NCBI GenBank assembly: GCA_028554755.1
Contig: JAPTOF010000006.1
Location: 2,598,501-2,662,500, forward strand
DNA length: 64,000 nt
Direction of reading: 5' to 3'
From: Cordia subcordata
Lineage: Eukaryota > Streptophyta > Magnoliopsida > Boraginales > Cordiaceae
How positions within the stretch are numbered: the stretch's first letter is position 1; every line of letters begins with the position of its first letter. Below, piece after piece: positions 48,701 to 60,466 of the stretch. Below the pieces are notes generated by a model. The model was given only the letters and a program-made list of their open reading frames with translations. It did not search any database and was not told where the DNA came from. The translations under genes were made by a program, and so were the position numbers.

Positions 48701-51700
48701 ACAGAAGATGTACCCCCAGAAGATACTCAATTCTCATTTCACACAAAATTAATTGCAGGCAAAGGCAATATCTAATATAATGAGTTTAGGAATAAAGATC
48801 AATAATAATAATAATAATTCTTTAGGAAACACTCTAACATGCTTCTTTCCTTACTAAACTATCAGGCTACACTTTCTGTACAATTAGTTATCTATTGTTT
48901 AACCGTCAAGTTGAAAACAGTTGTTCTGATCATAGTTGCAAGTAGGAATACATGTGTATATAAGTAATCAATTGTGGTCAATAATCTAATCAAACAAAAC
49001 CTAAGAAATGGGGCACATATTGCACCATTTGCCAGCAAGTCAGCTATCATCCTTCACATAAAAGGAGTTCAGAAAGAAAAACAATTCAAAAGTCAAGAGC
49101 ATTAAAAGAAAAAGCAGAACCCTGCATTTGCTACTTCAAGAGATAAACACTACAAGAGCACTAAAACATACAGATAGAAAGAGTTTACCTGTCCGGATCA
49201 ATGGTAAGTACAACGATATTAGGCAAAATCCGAGTTGCAATCTCTGTGACGTCATAGTAGGTACTGGTAGCGCATAAAGCCATGATACCTGTCCCCAGAC
49301 CATTCATTAATGAAGCAGGAAGGGCGAAGGAAGATGGAACAAACATGAAGAGCAAATAGGGACACCAAGAAACATGCTGGAGAGCAATCGGTTAAAGCAA
49401 GATAATAAAATAATCAAGGAAGGAAATCATGATCCTACCTGCGGCTCTGGCCGGAGAGAATGTATCACGCAAAGCACGAACTGTGAATGCATTAATCAAA
49501 ACCCTTTTCCTAGTCTGCATTGCAGAGAATTTGTGAGTGTCACTTTGACAGGCATGAATACAGTAAGATGTTCATTAAGGACTACAAACACTGAGATACT
49601 AGTGCCACCACATTTTCCATTTCTTTTCTTTTCTCCGATGGAGGTTGGCAAAATGAAACAGCAATTGTAACTAACCGCAATTGTAACTAACCCCTTCATT
49701 TAGGTGGCTTGCAATGTTCCCAAGCAGTATGGTAGTATTTGTTCTAATTGCAGGCTCTTCGTCAACCTAATCAAGAAGGAAAATCAAACAAGGAAAGTCA
49801 AAAACAACCCTTTTAGCGAAATACTCTGGTTGAGTAAACATATCCACCAGCACCGTACAGTCTTGTATTCTGCAGTACCTGGAGCTTCGAAAGATACTTC
49901 AGCAATGATCCAGATATGGTGCGTTGAGACAACTGCAGTACAAAGTCAAAGAAAAGAAAGAAAGGAGATGGTATTAGAAAAGACTCATCAAGCAGAAGCA
50001 AAATTATAATTGACTATCTACTATAACTGTCATCAACCATCTTGATACCTTAGGCAGCATTTACAAACATCCACTAATGTCCTGTTTTTATACAAGAACT
50101 AGCATCATGACAGAGGGCAATTGCTATCACCAAATTAATGATTATCCAGCTAAAATCACAAGAGTCCCTAACCCATGCTTTTTCCAGACTACTGTACTCT
50201 ATGAATGATCCCATTATATTCAGACATTCTAGGTGAACAATTGATCTCAACCCTAAAACATTTATCACTCCTTTGTAAGCTGATATTTTGTGCACTCAAT
50301 AGTTTTCCATGAATAAAGTAAAGCTTCACCAGTAGTTTATTAAATAGAGTACAAATCTTTTGTTTCTTTTCCAACAGTTATTGGAGGAATTCAAAACAAT
50401 AATATATCACAAGATTGAGAGCTTGACCTGAACTCAGTGAGAACTTTAAATCTCTAACTAAAATGAGTTCAACTCTACAAATAGATTAGATGACAAATCT
50501 AAGATTCCTAAATTGCTAATATACCATATTTAGGATTTATTTTACCAATTTGCAATTCACTAGGGCGTTAACAATCCCTAGGAATATAATCAGCTACATA
50601 TCAAACACTTGAATTTGATATAATTTTGATAAAGCATGGATAGGTCTATCCATGGCCTCCCTCATATGTTTAGTTACTTTGATAATTTCTTTTCTCTCAA
50701 CCATTTATTTTAATCAAAATATAATTCAGATGCAGGGGTATGAAAGAATCCAGCATACCTTGGGAGCCAGAATAAGCATGGATTTGAGGGTCAATTCCCT
50801 AAGGAAAGCAGATGTGTCTGAAAACCCAGTGGCCACATGAGGGTAAACCTGATAAAAGTTCATAAGAGATTGGAATAGACAAGTTCATGCATTTTACAAT
50901 CTAACTTCTGCAAATCATACATTTTACAATCTAACTTCTGCAAATCATGCATTTTACAATCTAACTTCTGCAAATCATGCATTTTACAATCTAACTTCTT
51001 GAACAAAGTAATTTGTGAATGTATCCTCCTAAAAAAGGTAAATAGTGTTTTTTTGGTTAACAGAAGGTTAACACTTAGCAGCTTATTGCTTACTTGTTCA
51101 TCAACAATTTGAGCAGATAATGAATCACCATATTGATCAATATGCTGCAGAAGACCAACTCGAATAGCCCTGTCATTGGAGGCAAAGAGTTTGACAAATG
51201 TTGGCAGCACCTGTTATAGATGGAGGCAAGAAATTATGACTTAGCAAATAAAATGAGATTGTCATAGCTATTTACAAACACAATTTTTATTGTACAATTA
51301 AGAATTCGAAATTAACGGAAACAAAACAAGCGAGCATAACCTTGACAGTAAATTCCTCAGTTGAAAGCCAAGAACCCATTTTTAACAATGCTGCCAAAGC
51401 AGGCGCAGCAGCAGAACCAAACTCCAATGCAGAAGCTAACAAAGGAAGCAACTGCAGAAAACAGGAGATAGGTTTGGTTACACTCAGCGAAACCACTAGA
51501 ATATTCCAATAAAGAAAATATAGTGTTACAGTTCTCATATAGTACCTTTTTCAGCACTATTTGGCGAGGAAGCTGCTCAATTAGATTAGGAAGCTTGCGG
51601 AAGAAAGTGTCCTTCTCAACACTGTCCTTCAAATTAAGAATTTCCATAAACTGTATGGTCTCCACCAACTTGTTATGAAAATATTCTGCCAGCAAAAGAT

Positions 51701-54700
51701 CCGCAGTTGTAAGCAGTTAACATTGGAAGCCTACCCGCTTATATATAGAACGATACTTGAATTAAGAGGCAGTAGATATATATCATATGATGTTCAAACT
51801 ATAGATATAACTTATCTTGAGAGGCTGTCTATAGGCTTTCAGCCTGCAGGAGTCTTCTTAAGAAGCACTTCTTACATGTCTCTAGGTTTTATCTTCCACA
51901 TACAACAATGCATCTCATATTTCAAAGAAAAGTATATACTCCACAAACATGATATTATACTTCGCAAAATAATTTCTTCTTTCAAATTCTGAGAGTAAAT
52001 CTATTTCAGATCTAAACATCAATTTGTTTTATTCAAAAAAAATACGTTAAATCTTTTATTTGCCCCAAAATTGTATCAACACTCATTCATAAATTTACTT
52101 GAGCATTATAGTAGATAAGAAATAACAAAAATTTACTTGAGCATTATAGTAGATAAGAAATAACAAAATTTACTTTGTACTCTTAGCAAAATAACAGCTC
52201 ATTAAAGAAACTTAATCCAATGAACTAGGATAAACGAAATCGCTAGTGTGCAGTAAGTAAAACTTGTCTTATAAAAGCCAGGTAGAAGGCGAGCCCCATG
52301 CATCAATAATATGGAAACAATGTAATATCTATTGCTCAGGTGTGTTTGGGTTAGAAGGAGATGGCCTTTAATATCATAAGAGTCCAATGGGTTGCTTCAA
52401 CGTCCTTTTGTGAGGAGATAACAACTTCGAATAGGATCAATATATCCAAATAAAAGAAGAAAATCATTCACACCATCCCTCTTGCTATCTTTTAGACTCT
52501 ATGGATAGAAAGGAATTGAAGAGCTTTTGAAGGGAAGAGATGCTCCCTCTTGTTTTTGAAATTTCATTTGTTACATGACATTTATTTTTGGACAAGGGAT
52601 CCTTGTATAGTTGACATATAAGATATACAAAAATGTATAGCTGATTTGAATAGCCAATGTAAATATTTTTGGGGTTGCCCCTTTCACCCCCTTGGTGCAT
52701 ATTAGAAGTAAGCCCAATGTTCCGCACAGGTAGGGATGACAGCATATGGTTTACAATGGTGTCATTTGACCCCACTCATTTTTGTAAAACAAATTATATA
52801 CATATTACTCATTTTTTCTAGAAAACGTATACATATTATGTCGAAAAAAATTAATTTTGACTCCACTAAAATATTCCATGACCCCGTGACTTTCCTTCCA
52901 CCCTTTTCATTGAAAATCATGTATTTGATATCATTAAGATGAAATGATAATCCAACGCTTTCAAAATATGAGACTCCTGAGGTCAATTGTAGCACTTATT
53001 CAAGTTATTTTTTTCTTTTTCTACAACCCCCCAACCCAGCCCCCATCTTCCACAAGATTTAAACATAGGACATCAATCCAAGAGAGGTAATCTCAACGAC
53101 TTGAACTATCTATAATCTCAAATATCAAGCTTTTTTTATATATGAATATTTTTACATTGACACCAGTAAAAAAAATTTCTAGATCTGTCCGTACGCAATG
53201 CTTCAAAGCCAAGCTAACATATTTGCTTACACAAAAGTCAATGCTGAAATCTATTAAAGGCCGTTTGAAAAATCACCTTATAATTGGAATTGAGCACACT
53301 TGGCGGCTAGGTATGTTCGCATGACTAAGTAATTACTTGGTCAAAGATGAATTGATTGCAGTAACTCAGTTACACTCACCAATTCTCATGGTGATGTTCT
53401 AAATTAGTAGTAATTACACAGTGTCATTATCTTCTAACACCTTTTTGTATTCTTTCTTTTTTCACTCATTCCATATTTTTGGTTTACTTCATTTCCAGTA
53501 AATTTAATTGAGTTAAATTAAAATATTAAATTTTTTGTTGATAATATTTTTTTGGAAATAATATAATAGATAATATTTATCTTCGTTATATTTTTAATAA
53601 ATAATATTTATTTTAAATATTTTCAGTAGATAATATTTATAATTACATATTTGTTTGCAATAGTACTGAATTTTAAAAATATTTTCAATAATTAATATTT
53701 ATTTAAAATAAATTATTTAATCATGTAATTACTTGCTATACTACCAAACATGACAGAAAATTAAGATGTGATTAGGCTTTCATAACCAAACAAGTCTTGG
53801 AAGTTGAATTGTGGTGTCGAATTCAGACCCTAAATCAATTTACATGCACATTTCATCCTTGATATTTTTATTTTCTTTTCTCTTTTCCAGTTTTCACAAA
53901 ACAATTCTTTTTGTAACCAGTTTCTTCTTTTCCTCCAATTAACAGTTATTTCTAATGATCAAATTGACAAGTGAGAAACAGCTAACTCGTCTATAAGACA
54001 GTACCTTCTATGACGGAATATCAACAAAGGAAGCTCTTGACAAATATAGCAGAACTGTTATTTGGTACTCAATAAACATTAAGATCCAAGAAGAGACGTT
54101 CAATAAGCTCTAAATAAAACAAACTCTAGGTAGAAAGAGAACCAACCGCTATTCTCCAGAAGCTTTGATGAATTCAACCTACGAGAAGATGTAGAACTCA
54201 AGAGTCGCTGATAATCTGGAAGTAGAGACTGTGAGACATAAAAATAGCCAATTGCAAATGAAAATGAATTTTCCAAATCACAAGAAGTTAAAGCAAATCA
54301 CAGCAAAATGATTATTACCAGCTCAAAAGTAAACATCCAATAACTATAGTGTAGCAAATCCAATGACATAAGAGAATTGGAATAAAAAAGAAATTCATTA
54401 TTTTCTTTAAGGACTCGGGGGGGGGGAAATATCGACCACTTATTAATATAACAGGCTTACCTTTGGTATGCAAGTGGTATTGCGCAGCTCCTCTGTTTTG
54501 CTCAACTTCATTCCAGAGAAAAGTTCATAAATAAGACACCCTGATAGTTTTGCCAAAAGAAAGAAAGCAAGAAAAAGAAGAGGACAAAAAAAGACTCTTA
54601 GATTGCAACAGAAAAGGAAATTATACCAATAATAATATCAAAAGTAGAAGATTAACCAAATCCTCTCTTATATTTTCCACCAAAAAGAAAAAAGTTTCCC

Positions 54701-57700
54701 TTGGATAGTTATCTCTAAGATGGCAGATATTACTAAATGTCACAACTCTGTGTTGGAAGATAACCATTTTTGAAGTACACAAAATGTGGCACATGCAGAA
54801 AGCAGCTTTCTTAGCTGAACACATTCACAACTTTGCAAGATGAGAAAACAAATTTTGACATATCAATAAAGCAACTGGTCTGAGCTAACACTGACAATAA
54901 GCCTCCATGCTCCCCTACCTCGCTTTTAAGAAAATATAATGTCTTGTAAACAAATTTTGACATATCAATAAAGCAACTGGTCTGAGCTAACACTGTCAAT
55001 AAGCCTCCATGCTTCCCTACCTCTCTTTTAAGAAAATATAGTGTCTTATAAGATAGATACTGTTTATTGCCAGATAGTAGATGCCTAAAATCAATGTACA
55101 AAAGGATTGCCTTTGTGGAACTCATATCCATTTCCTAACCACAACCTTACAGAAAAGACTTACCTAAACCCCAAGAATCAATAGCCCAAGGTGGGGATTT
55201 TCTGATTGTTGCCCAGTCAGACTTGAGCAACTCCATTGGCTTGTATTGTGTGCCAATAAGCCATTCAAATTGCTGCATCACATTATGGTAGCAAAGATCA
55301 ATGAAAAGAATACTAACAGTTGACAAGATAAAATCCAGCTGGGAATTAAGAAGTACCTTATCTCAATAGAAGCAATTTCGAATAAAACAAGTTGGGTAAC
55401 AGTAAGACACAGCATTCTCATCAAACAAAAGAATAGTTTCATGATATAAAATTATCAACAAAAAGGACAGTTTCATATACCATTATCTCAATAGAAGCAA
55501 TTTAGAACATAGCATTGTCGTCAAACAAAAGAATAGTTTCATGATATAACATTATCAACAAAAAAGAACAGTTTCATGACATATTCATGCGGAAGAGGTC
55601 AAGAAAGAGCAAGTGAAATGTGAATTATAGGTAAACAAGAAAAATATCATTGGCATATACAGTGAATGCCCTACTAAATCCATTATTTCCTATTCACTTC
55701 CCTACTCAAGAAGAATACTCATACAGTATGCAATTTATGTCACTAAGACCTCAAAGGGTATAGAGTCCAAGGAGGGAAGAGGTGGTACAACAAACAGCCT
55801 AATAATAGAGGCTTTAGCAGGTTAATATGTGTATGAGTGCACGGATGGGCACACGTGTAAGGGGGGATAGACTTCCATATGAAGTAAAATTGTGAGAATT
55901 CAGAATGATTTTGAAAAGATATGCTCAAGATAGAAGTGTCTTCCAGTCTCTTTGTGGAGCTGCCAGAAGACAAAATTGGGAAGGAAATTAATGAATGGTT
56001 GCTTAGACATAAATAGAATAGCGTGTGGATTTCAAAAGAAGATTTGGATGACTGGCTATAGCATTCTATTCACTGTTTTGTCCTTTCCTTTGTTCTATGT
56101 CAATATGATCGGCATATAGGATGCTCGTCTTCAATATTTGAGTGACCAACCACCTTGGCATTCTCTACGTAATATAAAAGTATACATGTATAAGGACATA
56201 GATACATTCTTATGTATCAAAAGCATAATTAATTCCAGGATATACATCCCCTGCAATGTGTCATGATAAAATGAGTGAGAACTAGGCTTCAAATCATGAT
56301 ATGCCCTCTGAAATTTGTTTCAGATAAAGAACACCACCAATAACTGACTCATAAACTATATACGATAACTTATAAATCAATGAGGAAACCACATAGAATG
56401 ACATCCAAATTGCCATACCAGCATTGGTCCACTAGAAGCTCCGTTGTTCCCATCAAATTCAGAGAGAACATCAAAGGCATGCAGTTTCCAGTCCAAAGTT
56501 TGAGTCACAACAACACTAGCTAAACAAACATTACCATGAACCTGCAATAGCAAGTAATAGCTTACAAATTAATTTTATATGACAGGAAGACCAGGGAGGC
56601 ATCAGATGCGTGTTATAGGGAAAAAGAAAAATTGATAGAAGCACCTGATAGAGAAGGAACGAGATGAAACAGATAGGATAAAATTGAAACATGATTTCAT
56701 GGAACTCAGGAAAATAAAACTGGTTGCTTTTCTCTATATCCTTTTCTAAGTTAAAAGAGATGGAAGATGACTCCAATCCTCATTGTCATACATTTGCGCA
56801 CAAGTTGGAAAAGCTCTTACGAAATAGGTATGCATCAGCCACAAAAGTACAAGGCTGAGGACATACCTTCATCTTTAATGCTTTACCCCAGGAAAACACA
56901 ATTACTCATGCCTTAACTCTTGGGTTTATGAAATTAGGTTCATAGATATTGAACTGCTAAAAATAGACAAAGCCTTCAATATTTATTGAAGCCAAACTAT
57001 TAGAACATTAATCCAATTTTTGCTGGTGAAAAGTAATAGAAGAGTTCTATAATGAGGCAGGGAGGCTGCAAGCCACATAATAAAAGTTCAATGTCAAAAA
57101 AAAAAAAAACTACTAAATATCTAGAGACAATAGTAAAATAACTACAGTGACAAGTGAACAGTTGACTAATCCAGACCTGAAATATGTTCTCACCGCTGGT
57201 CTTTGTCAATTGAAATTGATTAGAATAAGATACATAAAGGACAAGGAATTGCCAAATGTGGTCTACTTACAAGTTTGCAATCATTATTCAAGAAGCTAAC
57301 AGCCTTAGCTATCCGATGCAGTCCCCAGGCATAATATTCATCCCTGACACCAGAAGATGGTTTAACTCCCAAAATATGCTTTCTTTGAAAAAATAGCTCA
57401 AATTAAATACAGTACTATGCAGAAGCTACAGAATTATATAAAAGTACAAGGCACTGGACATGCAAAAATAAATTCCCAATTAGCTACAGAAACCTACTAA
57501 GAATCAGCTGTGGCATTCTAAGGAAAGAACTATGATGAATCACCATGAATGGAATTATAGTCAGACAAATAATGAGGAGACTCTGAACACACTGAAATCG
57601 AGATCCTTCAGCATTCAAAGAAGAGTAGCAGCAAGAGTGATATTTCACCTTTGACTACCCTCTAATCCTAATTCCTTGATCTTCTCAGACAGGGGCATTA

Positions 57701-59627
57701 CTGGCTCAGTGACAATATATATGGTAACCTTTGAAGTAGAAGCATCATTAGTCTCTGCCTCAGTACTGTGGAGAAATGACAAAATATTGGGATGCCTGAC
57801 CTGAATGAAAAATGCAGATTTTAGCACAAGAACATTCAAGCCCAGTGCTTAATTAATGGTAAAGATTGAGTAGAAGCCTGTAAGATTCTTGACATGCAGT
57901 TAGGTAAACAAATGACAGAAAACATAAATTGTTGAAAAATAGGAATATCTGATTGAGTCTAGGAACCATGCTGAACCTATCAAGGTCTCCTCATAGGAAG
58001 CAATTTCTTCCACGTGCACTTTGGAGGTGGATGCAAAAGAATCTAAGCTGATGAGGGTTTCACCACAAAGAAGTAAAATACTTTTAGATAATCAACTGTC
58101 TGGAAATTACTGAGCTTTGTGTCCTTTAGGATTGATGATTCCACTTATAGTCAGAGCTTTGTGCTTTGTTCTTTAGATACTTATAGCCAAGGAGAGTATG
58201 CCAAAATCAAATATTTCTATCCGGAACATGAAATGCTCTGGAAAATGAAATGGCGAAGAAATCTCTTGTAGCCAAGACACATTTGTATTATCAGTAGCGC
58301 AAAACTTAGGCCCTCTTTGTTTCAGTAACTGTACAATTAATGCAGTCATGACTAATTCAAAGCATAAGTGGCTTCGCAAGGAAAAATGTCTAATGTTTAA
58401 AGAATGAGAGAGCACTCCAAAGTTGGATGGCCGAGGTGAAGTATTACGTATAAGGAAATATAACAGATTTCGGGCAGAGCTTCAATATTTGAACCACTCA
58501 AAACTTAGCAATCCTCCTAGAATGCTGCAAGAGAACAGCACATGCCAGGGGCTATTTTTTCTTCTTCTTTTTATTTTCTGGCAAAGTAATATGTTTACTA
58601 TTTTTTTCCCATTAAAGTTCAACAGAAAGCTTACTGTCCGGAGTCGCTTGACACCATTACGACCAGCAGCTAAATGTCCATCATTAGCATTATTTCCTGA
58701 AAGAGCAAAAATTGACACGGGACTTCCATCATCCTGTTGCAAGTAGACAAGAGGAAGGACTGATCAATTAGAATTCATTTAGCTGTATCAGAGGTATATA
58801 TGGAAAAGCTTAAGGTTACCAGAGTTCCAGAATACACTTCCCACGAATAAAATTATCACATCATAGACAACGAACAAGTACACTGATAATTCGCCAAATT
58901 TATTTGGCTCTTGCTTCAAGTGGTGGTGTAAGCCGCGTTTTTTCTGAAGCTTTTGTAGATTTTAACTTACATAGAAAGAAGGAACAATTACTCATAGCGA
59001 GAATAGCTGCAGGTGATGATTATATATGATGAGACGCACCAAACTTTTACAAAATTCCGCTGAAAGCAGGAGCTCGTTCCTCCATCTTCCAAGTACACAA
59101 ATGACTACATACTCAATTGTAATTCTTCTTTTCAAACATTCTGCGTTTTCGATTAACACCTAAGCTATCAATCCAACTAGCTCACCCGCAGTTAAAAGAA
59201 TCAACGAACTTCAAACTCTAACACCTCGTTGTAAATCATAACTCACAGATGGCAAACTCTAAACCATCCCAATCATTCAAATTCGGACGAAATATCACAA
59301 CTAAAACGAACTGATTAGACGTCCAAATGAATAAAACTCGGAGAAAGCCGATGCTACCTCGTTAAAATGAATCAAAGGCTTAATACAAACAAAATTCGAG
59401 TGAATCAAATTCAAGATCAACATATGTAAGTGTGTATGTTTACATAGACATGACATTCATCATTGAAGTAATCAAGAGGAGAGGCAAGCGAATAGAATTA
59501 CTTTAGAGGTGGCGCGATAGTGAATCCAAGAGCCCCAGGCGGTGGGATAAGGCTCGCCGAGGTTGTAAGGCAGATCTTTAAGGCCCGAGCCCGATCCAGC
59601 AACCACGCCTTTTAAGAATTTCAGCAT
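45785..59627 (-). CDS. SCY1-like pseudokinase with HEAT repeats
   Basis: SCYL1-type protein, linked in eukaryotes to COPI/Golgi traffic and tRNA export. 21 exons: 59627-59502, 58733-58635, 57800-57649, 57343-57271, 56541-56419, 55272-55164, 54540-54461, 54228-54147, 51685-51546, 51451-51341, 51210-51094, 50848-50759, 49932-49879, 49766-49692, 49514-49439, 49288-49189, 48669-48600, 47907-47834, 47519-47410, 46957-46709, 46149-45785; 824 residues, phases close throughout. Residues 1-290 are a degenerate kinase fold: no Gly-rich loop or VAIK Lys, HRD replaced by HGN (152-154), no DFG (FD at 173-174). Residues about 320-560 are HEAT/ARM helices (LPTFVKLFASNDRAIRVGLLQ; RTNTTILLGNIASHL; ALRDTFSPARAAGIMALCA). 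The tail is disordered and acidic, with W motifs (W653, W671) and three 29-residue repeats of D(D/E).W..IAAP (W724, W753, W782), ending in a GRGRG patch. By memory, Arabidopsis At2g40730. Confidence 0.9.
47175..47228 (+). repeat. G-rich tract, potential G-quadruplex
   Basis: A run of G3-G5 blocks separated by one to three bases (GGGGTGGGTGGGGGTGGGG, then CTGGGG, GGGGG, CCGGGGG, AGGGGG) inside the intron between SCYL exons 20 and 19. The + strand can form G-quadruplexes; the pre-mRNA from the - strand carries the C-rich complement. Confidence 0.8.
50881..51000 (-). repeat. 4 x 30 bp minisatellite in a SCYL intron
   Basis: Four copies with exact 30 bp period and few substitutions, in the 245 bp intron between exons 11 and 12. 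Read on the gene strand each junction holds GATTTGCAG|AAG, and translation in the frame of exon 11 gives the decapeptide KLDCKMHDLQ repeated; the frame stays open from exon 11 through the repeat to a TGA at 50860-50862. Confidence 0.95.
51686..54146. other. largest SCYL intron (intron 8), probable inserted repeats
   Basis: A 2.46 kb intron, against a few hundred bp for most others. Contains a 43-45 bp tandem duplication at about 52096-52173 (ACTTGAGCATTATAGTAGAT twice), and at about 53259-53800 a segment starting AGGCCGTTTGAAAAATCACC whose complement end reads GACTTGTTTGGTTATGAAAG, with an extremely AT-rich core (repeats of GATAATATTTAT at 53540-53705), suggestive of a MITE. No coding exon is needed or visible here. 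Confidence 0.5.
54848..55051. repeat. two-copy tandem repeat, 102 bp unit
   Basis: Copies 54848-54949 and 54950-55051 share AAATTTTGACATATCAATAA, GCAACTGGTCTGAGCTAACA, AATAAGCCTCCATGC and TTTTAAGAAAATATA. It lies in the SCYL intron between exons 6 and 7. Confidence 0.9.
55360..55580. repeat. two-copy tandem repeat in SCYL intron 5
   Basis: Copies at about 55360-55475 and 55484-55580 share TATCTCAATAGAAGCAATTT, CAAACAAAAGAATAGTTTC and ATTATCAACAAAAA, with an internal deletion of about 20 bp in the second copy. Confidence 0.85.
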
Positions 59628-60466
59628 CTCTCTTTGAAAATGGAGACGATCTCTCTAATCGGATTTCTATCGGAGGGAAAGAGCCCGGCCCGGGGGGTTT
59701 GTGTGTAGACACGGAGGACAACGAAATACAACGTAAAGTAACTGGAATTCTTACTATTTGCTCCTCCTCTGCTTCGTAATATATATATATATATATATAT
59801 ATATACCCCTTTTCCTTTTTTTTTGGAAATTGTTAATTGGCAGAAAAATATATAAATTGTTTCAACTGACATAAAAGTTAGGATTTATTTCTTCAATAAC
59901 AAAAAAATTTATATGCCGAGATACATAATGTAGAAGGAAGGGATGGTGGAAATTTTAAATAACGGAGAATAGTCTCTAAATGGAATTATAATTAGTCTGA
60001 GGATAAATGAAAGTGACTTTGTTTTTTTTTTTTTGTTTTAAGTAACTTATGGTGTCTATAAACAACTAATAAATAAATAATAAGTATTTAACGAATGTAT
60101 ATTTATTAAGTACCCGTACTTGTTAAATTTCTTTAAAAAAATTTAAAATAAGAACAAAAAAACAAATGTTTGGTGAAAATAAAAATTACAAGTTTCCCTT
60201 CTCGTAATATCAATATCAATTAATAAATAAATTTCTAATTCAGACAAGAAAAAAAGGAAAATAGAAAAAGAAAAAGAGCTGCCAAGTGTGATAATTTGAG
60301 TGCGGCCACCCCAGCCCACAGTCAACACCAAAACCTTCAGCAGCTCTATTTTTATAAGCAGTATATCAATCCGCGAGTCGACACTAGGCACATCTTTTTT
60401 TTTCTTTTTTTTTTCATCAATCAACCTAATCAACATTCGACGGAGAAACATTGAGAACATTGCAAA
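59628..60466. promoter_or_regulatory. head-to-head promoter region of SCYL and Mn-SOD
   Basis: 839 bp separate the two start codons on opposite strands. An (AT)n microsatellite at 59779-59805 lies about 150 bp from the SCYL ATG. On the SOD side, TTTTTATAAG at about 60348-60357 could be a TATA box about 115 bp before the ATG. Both genes are of housekeeping character, so shared control is plausible but not shown. Confidence 0.5.
59779..59805. repeat. (AT)n microsatellite
   Basis: About 13 AT units in the SCYL promoter. Confidence 0.9.
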
